A DNA stretch of 34,688 nucleotides from Paramacrobiotus richtersi. Taxonomy: Eukaryota; Tardigrada; Eutardigrada; Parachela; Macrobiotidae. The position numbers and the translations under genes are program-made. The DNA lies in contig JAQGAU010000203.1 of assembly GCA_034698045.1 (NCBI GenBank), positions 1-34,688 on the forward strand, written 5' to 3'. The notes below the pieces were generated by a model. That model was not told the origin of the DNA and made no database searches. It saw nothing but the letters and a program-made list of their open reading frames with translations. Below are positions 1-11,523 of this stretch, piece by piece. Each line of letters opens with the position of its first letter. The first letter of the stretch is position 1.

Positions 1-8
1 TCGCGAAG

Positions 9-39
9 CCACCTCATGAGGTGGTTACGGCGCCGTAAC
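9..39. repeat. Two abutting perfect 16-base palindromes
   Basis: Bases 9-24 (ccacctcatgaggtgg) and 24-39 (gttacggcgccgtaac) are each exact reverse-complement palindromes and share base 24. No gene is recognisable nearby. They could be paired dimeric binding sites or the remnant of a mobile-element end; the window edge prevents a check of the left context. Confidence 0.8.
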
Positions 40-278
40 TCTCGTTTAGCCACGCCCGCGTACCGTATCGAGATTCGATTCGAAATCGAGACCCACCCCA
101 AGTATCCTTATGCATGTACTTTTACTATGGTCTTCATATGAACAACAGATAGTTACTGATTCTTTACATACAGTATTGTTGAAAGCACTGGGATAATCGT
201 CAAAGTTAATAGTGTGACATTATCGTTTGCGATCGAATGATTTGAGAATCCAACTCGCCCGGAAAATGCATCCCGCAA

Positions 279-360
279 CATCCGACAGGCTATGTAGCGT
301 TCATGGATATTTCCATCTAGGAAACATCCATACTCCATAATCCATATAGCCTGTCGGATG
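279..360. repeat. Nested inverted repeat (cruciform-like)
   Basis: A perfect 15-base arm at 279-293 (catccgacaggctat) is repeated as its reverse complement at 346-360. Inside the 52-base loop lies a second, 9-of-10 inverted pair at 305-314 and 320-329. This could fold as a stem carrying an internal hairpin. No flanking target-site duplication is obvious, so a small inverted-repeat transposon is only a possibility. Confidence 0.8.
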
Positions 361-2673
361 GTGGTGACTATAATGTAACATTTTTAGGCGGTGCTTACCA
401 TTTTCACCTCGAAGCAGTTGCCAGCTGAAAAACATCACAAAGGCTGACAATTAACAGCGAACTGCATGGCATAATAAACAGTCTACCATACTTTTGTAAC
501 GTAGGTGGACTAGCCGCACATCATACAAGTACGGCATGGGAACCATTCTACATCGTTCTGGTGGCTAGATATACCGCGGTAGTGTACCGTTGTTGTTGTC
601 AGTTAATGTTAGTATATAAATCACAGCCCATATAGAGAATATACGCATCGTGGTGCGCCGTCATAATAATATACAGATCATAGTGGGTCATCATTGGAAA
701 AGGTCAAGAAACGTGACCACACGACAAAAGCTTAAGTTTCTTATCAATGACTTTCAAATCGGCATAATGACATATGTGGAATCATAGCAGGTAAGATGTT
801 AAGGGGACAAAATTATAGCCATTATTTGTACAACCCAAACTCCAGCTGCTCGACTTGCAAGTTAACGAATGAATACTATCTATATTCCATAAATCAGCAT
901 TCCGCTCACATTACGCTTACACAAAATGATCTTTATAAAGAAGCTTACAGACTAGTCCACAGGAACAGCATTACTACTATTGATTAATTTAAGGATCAAC
1001 GATCACTTCCCACTTTCCTTGATATCATGCTAGATTGATTGATAAACGTTGTGGTAGCGTTTACAACTTCCTCCTGTGTCTGTTCCTCGACTTTCGGACT
1101 GCTTTATTCAGGTATTATGGATTATGAAGATTATTGTTTACATAGATTCAGACACACTCGATCTTCCTCACTTGTACGTACTGCGAGATGCAGCGCACAC
1201 GTATATACACGTATGTACTGATTACCTGTCAACCTCGTAATACGGTACATTACGCAGCGATTACTAAATCCCTTATAATTTATGGATTCATAAGTTATAC
1301 GCGATCGCTACGAATTTTTTCAAATAAGTTGTTTTGGGTACTTATAAGCGCAGGGTACAACCAGTGATACCGATACTCTTAGTGGTGCTGTTAGTGTCAG
1401 TACTGATACTGCTGACAGATGGCGCCTCATTACTTCTTCTACGCAATACTCCTTAACTGCCGGTCTGCCGAAATGTGGTTTTTACCGTTTGATGCCGTTC
1501 TGTGGCGACCGCAATATGCTTTGAAAACATGCAACATGCAAATAAATCTCGACAAAATAAAATGCAAATTTTTACTGAAATTGACCAACATGTGATCAGG
1601 TGATGGGGCTGGCGCTCTGATCAACAGACTCGAAAACCCCTCTTTTGCATTGTCCGTGGCTAGGGAACCTCTGATCGATCACGCACATATCAGCAGAAGC
1701 GATATACTTCGAACGATCGAGAAGGCTTTCCTTTGCGAAAGCGTATGTAAACCTGAGTCGAGTAAAGTTCGAACAAAAGCAATTACTGACGCGGTTTCCT
1801 CTGTACCGGTTTATGATCCCTATGTTGATCGCCCAGCCGTGAATCACGGTATGTTGACCACCCGAGCGACGGTTGTAATTATCACCATACCGAGTTGTTT
1901 TAGTTTGTTGCATGCACATTGATTAACCTCTGCACCTATGGTATCTAAAAACTTTTTACACATCACGAGCTGTACATCGAACGGTAAGCAGTTAAGCTCA
2001 CAAGTGGCACATGTAAAGATGTAGGAAAAATGCAAACAATTGTACCTCTGCTATATATGTTTGTATTTGTAGCTTCCTTATCAGCAAATGTCATACGCAA
2101 GTTACGCAACGAAGACCACTTCTTTGTTATAAGCTGTAGAAGATGTTAAGTACGACGTAGAGTCTTCGAGCTGACATGTGAGCCAATGGGCTTTCGTCTT
2201 CCACAAGTGACAACACGGGACATACAACAATCTACTGTCTTCGACTCTGATTAGTTTTAAAGTTGACGCTTGAGGAGTACCCCAGGTAGCTAAACAGATT
2301 TTCGGAAAAGACGAAATTCCCTTCGAAATCAACGTTCGGAGGGCAGCATGATCCTGCCGATCTTGGGGACGGAGATTTGGGACAAAATTTTTGCGCCACC
2401 CGTTATTGCCGGTACTAATCCGCTACAGTAGTACAGTACCTATCAGTGATCATTCACACGCGAATCTCCGCAATGCAGTGCTGAATGTGTGCATATACGA
2501 ATCAATCATTTAAAGATCGTGGTGGTAAATAAATGGGGGCTTATTCCTTACTGGCTGCTGGGCTACATGAATAGACGGCATTAGCCCTTCTTTCTCTAAA
2601 TTTTTCAGGCATACCTTATCTGTCCCCTACTGACGTGAAATGCTATATCACGATAAAAGGGGCTGCAACTTAC

Positions 2674-3024
2674 CAGATCTTCATTGTGGTCTTCGACATT
2701 AAACTTTACTTCCGCCTTGGTCCTGTCCTCCACCACTTCCTCCTCGTTTTTAGCCGCAAATGCAAATCTACTCTCCCGTTTCTCCGGCATCAAACTGGAC
2801 TTCCTCTCCGACAACTTCTCCAGCATCTGCAGGTGCGAACTGGCTGGCAGATGCATCGACTCTTTCGGGGAGCGAATCGGCGTCCGCCTGACCCCATTAG
2901 GCACTGCCGTGTCCGTGGATATCTTCCGTACACTCTTCGTAAACGCCACCATAGCCTCGGCGTCCGATAATCCCCGATTGCTGACCAGCATGGGCGACGG
3001 CACCGGTGTCCGTGAGTAATCCAT
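2674..3024 (-). CDS. First coding exon of an uncharacterised protein (partial gene)
   Basis: This exon starts with ATG at 3024 and encodes 117 residues up to a good splice donor: ...GAT CTG followed by GTAAGT on the minus strand, phase 0. The frame stays open 22 codons into the intron before stopping. The peptide is hydrophilic and rich in Ser-Pro and Thr-Pro pairs (RTPVPSP near residue 5, RRTPIRSPKES near 47), then charged (EKLSERKSS, KNEEEVVEDR). It has no signal peptide or membrane helix, so it looks like a disordered, phosphorylatable N-terminus of a cytoplasmic or nuclear protein. I do not recognise the family. The remaining exons were not found; they would lie at lower coordinates or outside the window. 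Confidence 0.5.
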
Positions 3025-4244
3025 CGTATCAATTTAACTGTTTTCCATGAGATTTTGCAGTGAAGCCGAATGTGTCGTAATGCTTTGGCCGAAAGAAGCC
3101 GTCAGTTCAATGGCAAGCTGGCAGCTAAGAAAACGGCTTTATGGGGCTAAATAAACGTACCGGAGCTGTTTATTTTCTTTGGATATTGAGCGGTTCCTTG
3201 AGCGGAACAAATCGGCCTTTTTTTATGTTTTATGCCAGTCATATAGACGGCCGGTAGCATAATATGGCGGCTGTAAAAATATTGTCTTTGAACGATCAGC
3301 ACTGATGTAGGGTGGGCTGGACAATGTACTCGACAAGATCATACGTGGATAGTTGGATGCTCACACTTGCAAGGAGCTTTATGGTTATTTATGATTATTA
3401 ACGATGTCACATAGTTCTGGGAAACATGTTCGAATGCTCCACAACAAACAGCTGTCCAGTATAACCAGCGTAATGTGATGTAATACAATTTACAACATTC
3501 TGTGCTGGTCTTGATCTTGTTTTGTCATATATTTGCATGAAAATTACTTTGAGCCGTTTTATGGCCTAATTTAACTGCTTTTGTGTCTGCAATCCTTTCT
3601 AGATAACAATACATTAAATCAAAGCTTTTTTGTGTCTTGAAATTCCGTAAATGGCTATGCATCGTAACCCGGGAGTTGCGTAACACACTTTTCATCAGCT
3701 GACCAGCGCTATAGGGATATTAAACTGCCGAGTCGACGTTGTTTCATACGCGGACGAAAAACTAATAAGAAAACAGCCCCAAGCACCGTGGTTTTACTGT
3801 ATGTTGAAGGAGCAAAAATTTAGCGGCTGCGGAACCGTCACAAGAGGGATGACTCAGAACGTAAAAATAAACAATCAGCAACCCTAACACGCTTGGGCTG
3901 AACCGGAAATGGTTAGCTGCGGAAAACCGCACCCCGTGTTTTCGTTTACAATCATACTACGCAAACGCTGCTTCAGCCAACGCATCGAACCGGGACTCTC
4001 AGAAAGACCTCCAGTTTCTCGACAAAACTGAACAACTGTAGTTTTTTTGTCACCTACACCCAGCATTTTAAGGGTTGGTTCCACAGAAAAGCAAGCATCC
4101 AATAAAAAGTCGTAGGTTGTTCGCTACCTGTTGACAACACATTAGCAGTAACTGCATTTATCTTTACATGGCGTTAGCACCTTTACTAGCGCTCAACGAC
4201 TAGGGCCGCGAGGACCATCCACAAGTACATTCTTCCGACACAAG
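3025..4244. other. Intergenic region between divergent genes
   Basis: This stretch separates the minus-strand exon starting at 3024 from the plus-strand MAM gene, so it should contain the 5' region of the minus-strand gene. I see no supported exon. A 72-codon minus-strand frame at 3884-4102 has no recognisable feature. Confidence 0.5.
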
Positions 4245-4514
4245 AACACAATCTTATAGCTGTCTTTCCTTATCATGTATCACGCAGATCTTGCAATAAT
4301 GCACCGTTCCCAATCAGCCAAATATAGACGCGGAAACAGCTTATCACTGTCTTTGTGCCGGACAATATTATCTAACACCTTGCATTTTGCAAACAATTTC
4401 ACGAGAAACTATCCAACTAGCTCTTCGAGGTATACAGTGTCAGTGCAGTCAGCGTTCTTCTCGGGTATAAATTGTTCTTTCCGCGTTCAGGACTGAACTG
4501 ACACAGCATCCACA
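4245..4514 (+). promoter_or_regulatory. Promoter-like region of the MAM gene, homologous to those of receptors A and B
   Basis: Blocks in the same order recur upstream of receptors A (11076-11523) and B (14993-15427): a ttatagctgtctttccttatca-like segment, a gcaccgttccca block, acgcggaa, cttatcact, a gacaatattatc block and a tttcacgagaaa block. A TATAAA box lies at 4466-4471, 44 bases before the ATG, which would place transcription initiation near 4495 and give a 5' leader of about 20 bases. The conservation of this region across three genes with different bodies suggests shared regulation. Confidence 0.7.
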
Positions 4515-5378
4515 ATGGCAAAAATGCTCAGCGCCAGGTTATATTTCTTTGTATTTTGGATTACTCTCGTTGGTTGTTTGGGATCATCGTCCGGGCACCC
4601 GATAGAAAACGTAGACGATCTTGACAAGGAAATCGGTAGGTACAGTATTGCAATACGTTCTTCTTTAGGACGCTAACATTGTGAACCTTTACAAGCGAAA
4701 CTGCTAATTTTCGACTGGGAATGTATTTCTATAGACTGCAGCTTTGAACAGGGAATGTGCCGATGGGAAAACTACTATCAGGACAATACGGAGTACGATT
4801 TTATCTACGGAACTTCCGACATTCTTCCAAGCGAAGATGATTCAGTGGATCGCGGTGTCTTTCTCTACGTTCCTGTTCGCTCAACATCCCCACCTGGTGT
4901 AACTTACTTGCGACATGACAGCTTGGTCCTGGGGAACAAAGAAGAAAACGTTTGTTTGCAATTTGACTATCTGGTTACGGCGGAATCTATCGGTAGCTTA
5001 ACGCTGTGGCATTACTGGTGGACTGAAGAATACAATTACGCCGCAGTGTGGAGTAGTCGCGGGGAACCGAATTATGGCTCATGGCAGAGAGGTCAGATCT
5101 ACTTGGACGGGAAATCGACTTGGACGGTAAGCACGTATCTGTGTCTAACTGTTTATCAAAAGCCAGTGCGCGTAATTGTTTCTTTCACTTGGGAACGTTT
5201 TGTTTTTCACTATCAATTTTTTTGGTATTATGTACTGTAGTTGACGTTTGAAGCGGCAGTGGATGGGCCAAGCGATGCCTTCTCTAATCGCCTGCATGGA
5301 ATCGCCATCGACAACATTCAGCACGAGCTGGTAGCCAGCGCCGGTCTCTGCCCGACATTTCCGCTTCAGTCTGCGTGA
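4515..5378 (+). CDS. Secreted single-MAM-domain protein
   Basis: Three exons, 4515-4635, 4735-5126 and 5241-5378, join in consistent phases (1 then 0) to give 216 residues. Residues 1 to about 26 form a signal peptide: a hydrophobic stretch (FFVFWITLVGCLG) followed by SSSG. From residue 41 the protein is a MAM domain: it opens with CSFEQGMCRW, has four cysteines in the body as is usual for MAM domains, and ends with a GIAIDNI motif and a final Cys near residue 207. There is no membrane helix or second domain, so the product should be extracellular; MAM domains mediate adhesion or homophilic contact in larger receptors. The signal exon and promoter are homologous to those of receptors A and B, but the rest is unrelated to them. 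An AATAAA at 5554-5559 may be its poly(A) signal. Family assignment is secure; function is not. Confidence 0.9.
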
Positions 5379-6499
5379 TCATGACAATTATCAAATTTTT
5401 TTACTAAGATCACTTCCTGCGCTGAAAGATTCAGCCTGAATCTACTGTCTATCTGTTAACAGTACTCCGGAATTTGTTTTAAGAATTCCATGTTTCATTT
5501 GATGCTACACCGTCGTCTGCTACTCACAGTCAAATGAGACCCGTGAACAGGAAAATAAAAACGTTTGGATGGAATTACGAATGGCATTTTTTGACGTGTA
5601 TGTATGAAGATCACGCAGTTAATTTGATTTGCCTTTTTTCGTGCCAGAATTTCTCAGTGTAGGTGAGAAAGTTTTAAGAGTTTTAACCATAAAACCCTTA
5701 ACATTTTTAAGAGTTTTGTTGGGTTTTAAGAGTTTTATTGGGTTTTGTGAGCATTGGTCACCCACAGTGGAATTTCTTGGGCCATATGACAACCAGCACA
5801 GCATTCGTAATTTCGCCATTTGACTCTCGGTCGACTAACCCCAAACAAGCCGCACACGCGAGGGAAAGATGGCTCAACAACATACATTTTCGAATGTACG
5901 CCCAATCGAAATTTCCGTGAGCCATATTTCACTTGGTACTTGGTTTCCCAGCTGTGGCATACGCGCAGCGCACAGCTGCCGAACACATAACAATCTCGAT
6001 ATTATGCCCATTAATCATGCAGTCCCACTTTCATGGAAACAGCCACGCCGCTTTACCCCCGTGCCATACGGAAAAACACTAATCTCCTGGAATCTTTGAG
6101 CGATCCACGTAATTAAATGCAACCAATGCTGCACCATGGTGCTTTTGATCACTGATATACCAACACGTAAATACTTTTGATTATGATTCAAGTCGCATAA
6201 ATATCCGCTTACATCAATAAATTCCATACAATCTTTTGATTACGTTACTACCCAGTACAAACGCACACCCAAAAGTCAAAACTTAATAATTTTGTGCATC
6301 GTTTTACGGTACGCTGGAAAATGGTGAGTTACGGTAATACTGCTCCCAACTGGTAAATGAAACACAATTAATACTGTGTCAATATCACGAGACCTGTAAA
6401 GTGCGTCAACGTACTTAATCAGTAATAACAAATGTGCCTTTAATACGGCATAAACTGTTCAATTGAATTTACATTAGGGCATTCCTCCACTGTGCGTTA
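5379..6499. other. Convergent intergenic region
   Basis: This lies between the 3' ends of the MAM gene (plus) and the GPCR gene (minus). It holds the MAM poly(A) signal and an AT-rich 19-base tandem repeat (5705-5742, two copies with one mismatch, unit containing aagagttttgttggg). No further gene is supported. Confidence 0.6.
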
Positions 6500-8695
6500 T
6501 CAATCCCGGCTTCTGTGGTCCGGGTGGGATATATAGCTTGTCCTGTTGCGCTTCCAGCACTTAAACGAAGGTCGCAACTCCTTGTTTATAAAGGTGAACG
6601 CGAATGTATCCAGAACGGGATGGCTGAAGAGTAGCAAATGGCCAATATTGAAGAAATACCGGTTTGGTGCCTAAATTTTGCAGAACATTTGTATACAGCT
6701 ATATTTCATCGTACCGTATGAGGCAGCCATACCATTAAATGGTAGAACCACAAAACGCAGTACGTAGCATAGGGCAGCAAGCAGACGAGAAAATTAACCA
6801 CCACAATCAGCATGATGAAGAGCACTCGCTCCTCGCGTTGTGTGTTGATACGAATTAAAGTACCGCCGGCCGTTCTGTCTCCATTGTCCCCTGATTTGCT
6901 TGGATTTCTCAGTGAAAGGACGCCGTTCCGTGGCACAGTGGACGGATTGTCAAGATCATAGTCATCCGTGATAATCACGGCTGGCGATGGTGCTCCAGTT
7001 GGACCTACGGGAAACGGAATTACGTGCGTACACTGACATTGACACAATTCATATCGTAATACGGATTCACATAAGGTAAGTGCTGCGTGATTTAATGTAA
7101 TTGACTAATCCAATCAGACTATTGTTATCGAAGCGGATTGGACGCCTCCTTAACACAGTTTCAGACAACCCTAAAGCATGCCTCTTTTCCTTTCAGGATC
7201 CGAGCATTTTGTTGCAGAACGGGAATGTCTTTTATTTTAAAGGCATAAGGACTAAATTAGCCTGTTTTTGATCATATGACGTATGCATGTTGCACACGTT
7301 GCTGCTGGTTGCTCTACCGCCCGGGAATCTGCACTTTTCTGCTTGTAAGCCGTAGCAGAAATTCATCCCTCCTCCCCCAAAAACACAAGTGGTGTTCCCT
7401 GTTTAGTGGTTTCAGTCAAACCGGGGATGGATTTGTACAATAACACTCGAAACGATCTGCCTATAGTACATGCGCACGGCCCCATACTGGCACTTACGCT
7501 GTCAACAAATAATTAATCATACTCATACTAACTGTGTTTTGTTTCTTTACAACAGCTCTCTAATTAACACTTGTCATTACAATTTTCCAAGATAGTTACC
7601 GCGAGAGGGCGAAGATTGGCTGGTTGCCTTGGTTGTTGCCGCAGAAATTCTGGACCGTTTCCTGTGCAAACTGATTACGGTTATGTAGAATATGGCTCCA
7701 TAAATGCATAAAGCAACAACAGATGGTATGAGAAATCCCATTGTAATCGTTGCTCTCCAGTACTGAAAATTTGGAGTAATGGCCAGGCTGCAGACGGTCG
7801 TATTGTACGACTGGGTTATCCGGTCATGGATTACGGTTGGGAAAACTACGACGAGCACGTGCTTTATAATGTAGCCTAATAGATCAATCAGCCGTACTGT
7901 ATACCTGTGAAGCCACTATAAACCCAAGATAATGCCAGTGTCAGCATCATATTGCGGAAATTGCGGTGTCTTCGATAATGATGCGGCCAGCGCATTGCCC
8001 ACAGTCTACGTTAAAGGTCACATGCGGTGAATGTTTATTTATTAAATCGACGGCATTCAGAGTACGTAATGTTGATCTTTGTTTACTTTGGTAATACATT
8101 ATAACCGGGCCTATGCCGAATGAACACAGCTAATGCTGATGATTCTTGCTTAATAATGCTCAAAAACATTGCAAACTGTGAATTCGTACCTATCGGCAGC
8201 TACCAAAACAACCGTCACTTGCATTTCGTAGACGCAGATGTTATGCACAATGTTGAACGTAATACACAAGCCAACTCCGAACGGCCAATATCCCTCTAAC
8301 GTAAACCTAAACCAGTAGAACGCCTTAATTCGACCAACCCGAAATAGAAATCCCCAAACTGAAATGTAATATTATCATTATTGCAGTTTACAACAGGTCA
8401 CTTACATGGCGATATAGAAAGGTAGGACGAAAACTCCAAAGATGAAATAAATTATAGAAAGATGTCCAACAAAGAGGTAGAAATGGATTTTGAAGAACCC
8501 CTTCCTCCATAGCGCAAGAAAGAGGTACAGGCTTCCGATGAATGCAAGAACACTGAGCAGAACAAAATAAGTGAAGCGGAACCGGCGAAATGCTGCTGTT
8601 GCGAACACGTTTTCTTCCTCTGCCGTGGCATTATTGGCAGTATCCTTGTAGGGATCCTTATGTTCTGGAACATCTGTTGAACCTTTTTCATACAT
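6500..8695 (-). CDS. Rhodopsin-like (class A) G-protein-coupled receptor
   Basis: Five minus-strand exons, 8695-8406, 8306-8190, 7904-7600, 7004-6733 and 6670-6500, join with agreeing phases (2,2,1,0) to give 384 residues. Seven hydrophobic segments lie at roughly 41-63, 71-95, 108-130, 145-160, 190-212, 298-322 and 335-355. An extracellular WPFGVGLC (residues 104-110) carries the usual Trp and disulphide Cys; the partner Cys is in NTTVCSLAI. The DRY motif (135-137) is intact and split by an intron. Helix 6 has CLLP instead of CWxP, and helix 7 has HPVLD instead of NPxxY. An NNAT glycosylation site lies in the N-terminus. The end of helix 7 (FTFINKELRPSFKCW) resembles biogenic-amine receptors, but the ligand cannot be assigned. 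The apparent TTG start upstream is not needed; ATG at 8695 is used. Helix assignments are by eye. Confidence 0.9.
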
Positions 8696-11075
8696 AGTCA
8701 AAAACGGATACGTAGCGAACGAATCGTAATCAATGCAGAAATTTGTTCTCGAGTGACGTTTTGATAGAAGCTTGAAGTTGAGATCTCCTGCAAGTCTTCT
8801 GAAGCAGATCTAGATTGAGCTCGTTAACTGAATGGCTACACCAGAGGAAATGGCACCGGCAATATGCGTCGTTATCGCATAATAGGCGAAGGTACGATGT
8901 ACGTTTTAATGCGCATCAGCTGCTGCTGGTGGCGACGCCCTTTTATTTACGTTGCTGATCGATACCTGATTTTGTACGTGGGCCAAAAGGTTACGAGCTT
9001 ATAAATTTTTACTTTGTTGTGCGGAGGATCATGTTATTACGGGGATGAAGCCCTTTTAGGTTACCAAAACTCAACGAAGTTCAGTGTAAAATAACATCAT
9101 CTTGTTTATTGCAGATCGGTTGCTCGACTCGATATCCACATCGTCCGACACATTTGCATGACACCAACACATAAATATGGTAGAATGCAAAATAGATTTC
9201 GTAGTCGCAGTGCTTCGTAATGGATAACGCTTTGGATTAAGTTTAAGATTAAGTTTAGCCTTAATTGTTTTTTTTCATTAAAACAGTTAGTTATTTTTCC
9301 CAACAGGTATACAGCAGTGTAGTTTTTATTTCAAACGTATTAGTTTTTTGTTAACTTTAAGTGCCTCTTTTTATGCTAAAAACCAGTCAGGTCTTTTGGT
9401 TTGATAAAGATACAGTACCTTTCTAATAGCAAGGCCAGCGGTTGGTACAGTGTCTCATGACATGCACCGATTTCTTCATGCAAATTAATTGTCTGCAGCC
9501 TGCAGGACCTATACGGTCGCAGACTGGATGTCCGAAATTGTTATTTAGTATTGGTCCTAGCTGTTACTGTGCAATGCTACAACTAGTTTAGTCAATTTAC
9601 GCGTAAAGACAGGCACCGCATTTACGCGTAAGCCACTAACGTGACCGGTTCTATCGCTTGTGAGATCTGCGTCATAACGTTGCCAAACAAATAAGGAAAA
9701 TGAGAGGTCGGCATGTGTGTTTCTGGTAGCTTTGCTCTCAGTTATTGTAGTCTTATGATTTTAATTCTCGAAAGACATCACCAGGTCACGCGCATTTACT
9801 TCAGAGCGAAGACTCGGGAACCTGCCGTGGAACACATGCTTACGGTATACCGGAACATCAGTGTAATTAGTAACCTATAACGGGGCTGGACTTTTTCTTA
9901 TTAATTAGGCGTATCCTGTTGTGCTCAAAAGACATCCACAGGGACTGGCGGTGTTCCTGATTACACTGCATGTGTACGGGTTTTATTAATTAGCGAGCAA
10001 GCCTGCGTGCGTTACGGTACATATGTCTGATTAAATCTGTCCCGCTACCCGATTTGATGTAAAGGGAGAAGTGTGCGATCGAGAGGCATATGTGACCGAA
10101 AGGTCATCAATCAACGGTAAGATCGCCGCATAATCAGTTCGCCTACAAATTACACTCACGCCGCCCGAAAACATGTTGTCGGTTGTGCACGTATCTATCG
10201 ATTCTTCAGAGTCGAATACTGAGTAGAGGATGCAGTACTAGTGCCAGTGACACTGACAGAAAACTGAACACTGAGTTTCGAGATCATTTGAAGACAATAA
10301 CAATAATCAAGTCAGTCATATCCATAAACACACCGCACTGTAAGTTAGTGGCTCCAGAGCCGGGACCAACAGAACCAGTTTTCTTGCGACGCAAAAGGTC
10401 ATATATCAGAAGGGGACCTTTTGTAATCAAAATCGCGTCGGGTCGAAATCAACAGGTCAAGTTCGGGCGGCCAACAACAGGTAACAATATCGAAAACAGT
10501 CCCTAACGCGTTGGTTTCTTGGAGTACGACTACTTGGACATGTACATTAAAATTTAAGTATTGCACGTAAATTTTATGTGCCGAACAGCGCTTGTAAAAC
10601 AAATTTTGTTTTTCGGTACAAGTAGTATCAGTACTAGCAGTGCAGGGATTGACAGGGCCAGGTGTAAAAATATTGTATTGAATCTGTTTTGGAATTTGTA
10701 AGTTTTGCTATATAACCAAAGCACCCGCCTTTTGTGCGCATAGCCATGTATCGATCGATTGTATGATGTCGGTACAACAAAGCGCCATACTAGTAAACCA
10801 ATTAACATTTATACTCACAATCAGTGCATGCGCCATAAAGCACCGTACATAAAGCTGTTGATACTGCCTGATTATATGTAATACCATCACAACGTAAATT
10901 TTCCTTTCATTTGTATGATAAAGAAATCGTTAAAGAATTACAAGACGTTTTTTTGTCAATAGAACAGTTTTACACTAATGCGCTGCTGCACTATAAAATC
11001 CCTAGTCTAGCACCGTTTTTATGGCGAGAAAATAGTAACTGAGGCCACTAAATAAGATCAAAACTGTGCAGTATG
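8696..11075. other. Intergenic region, GPCR 5' side to receptor A promoter
   Basis: No coding exon is supported over about 2.4 kb. A 107-codon plus frame at 10183-10506 has no domain or signal. The GPCR promoter should lie just right of 8695. Two copies of a TTACGCGTAA palindrome lie at 9597-9606 and 9622-9631. Confidence 0.5.
9596..9632. repeat. Pair of MluI-type palindromes
   Basis: A perfect 12-base palindrome, TTTACGCGTAAA (9596-9607), is followed 25 bases on by TTTACGCGTAAG (9621-9632). Both centre on ACGCGT, a core known as a cell-cycle (MCB-type) element in yeast; relevance here is unproven. They sit about 0.9 kb from the GPCR start codon, on its 5' side. Confidence 0.7.
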
Positions 11076-11523
11076 CGACGCTGTGCGTACATTCAGTACT
11101 ATATGGAATAATGCAGTAATAAAATCCCACAGATCGGATAAATCACTACTATCTCCGTTAATTGTCAATAAATTAGCAACTCACCATCGACGACAAGCGC
11201 GAGCGTAATAACTGGTTCACGTAATGCACTAGATAAACCTTCAACCGAAACTCATTATTACAGCTATCTTTCGTTATCACTTTTCAGTTTTCACGCACAT
11301 CTTTCTTGAATGCACCGTTCCCATTAACTGAATGCACGACGCGGAAGCTCTTATCACTATCTTCAACCAGGACAATATTATCTAATGCCGAACAAACATT
11401 TCACGAGAAAATATTCAGCCAGCTCTTCGCACTTTACAATTTCAGCGGTCGGTATATTTTCCGGTCGAAATTCTTCCTTTTTTGCGTTTGGGATTGAGCT
11501 GGCATTGTGACACGGCATTCACA
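11076..11523 (+). promoter_or_regulatory. Promoter-like region of receptor A, duplicated upstream of receptor B
   Basis: From about 11076 the sequence closely matches 14993 onwards upstream of receptor B. The match includes a long nearly identical stretch containing cacagatcggataaatcac and caccatcgacgacaagcg. From about 11255 it also matches the MAM gene upstream region. A TATATTTT at 11453 is in the position of the MAM gene TATA box; the corresponding site in receptor B has decayed to TGTGAT. Confidence 0.7.

Larger units (their letters stand above)
1..2673. other. No convincing gene; palindromic elements near the left end
   Basis: I find no supported coding exon here. Short open frames exist on both strands, but none has recognisable domain structure or clear splice boundaries. 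The part nearest 2674 is probably intron of the minus-strand gene whose first exon is at 2674-3024, so distal exons of that gene could lie here or beyond the window edge. The left end holds two adjoining 16-base palindromes (9-39) and a long inverted repeat (279-360). Confidence 0.5.

Noticed and set aside
60-110. tRNA-like segment (gagattcgattcgaaatcgag resembles a T-arm)
   Set aside because: The putative T-stem does not pair and no matching A-box or acceptor stem was found.
1650-1922. 90-codon plus-strand frame overlapping a 107-codon minus frame
   Set aside because: No domain, signal or splice context; both frames look like chance.
2102-2332. 76-codon minus-strand frame as exon 2 of the gene at 3024
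   Set aside because: It begins at a non-ATG codon, and no clear acceptor with matching phase was found.
3884-4102. 72-codon minus-strand frame, transposase-like impression
   Set aside because: Too short and without catalytic or helix-turn-helix motifs.
8307-8370. Earlier acceptor for GPCR exon 2 (after cattcag-like site near 8360)
   Set aside because: The phase does not match exon 1; the acceptor at 8307 matches in phase and yields the expected WPFG..C loop.
10183-10506. 107-codon plus frame
   Set aside because: No recognisable domain, signal peptide or splice sites; composition not distinct from the surroundings.
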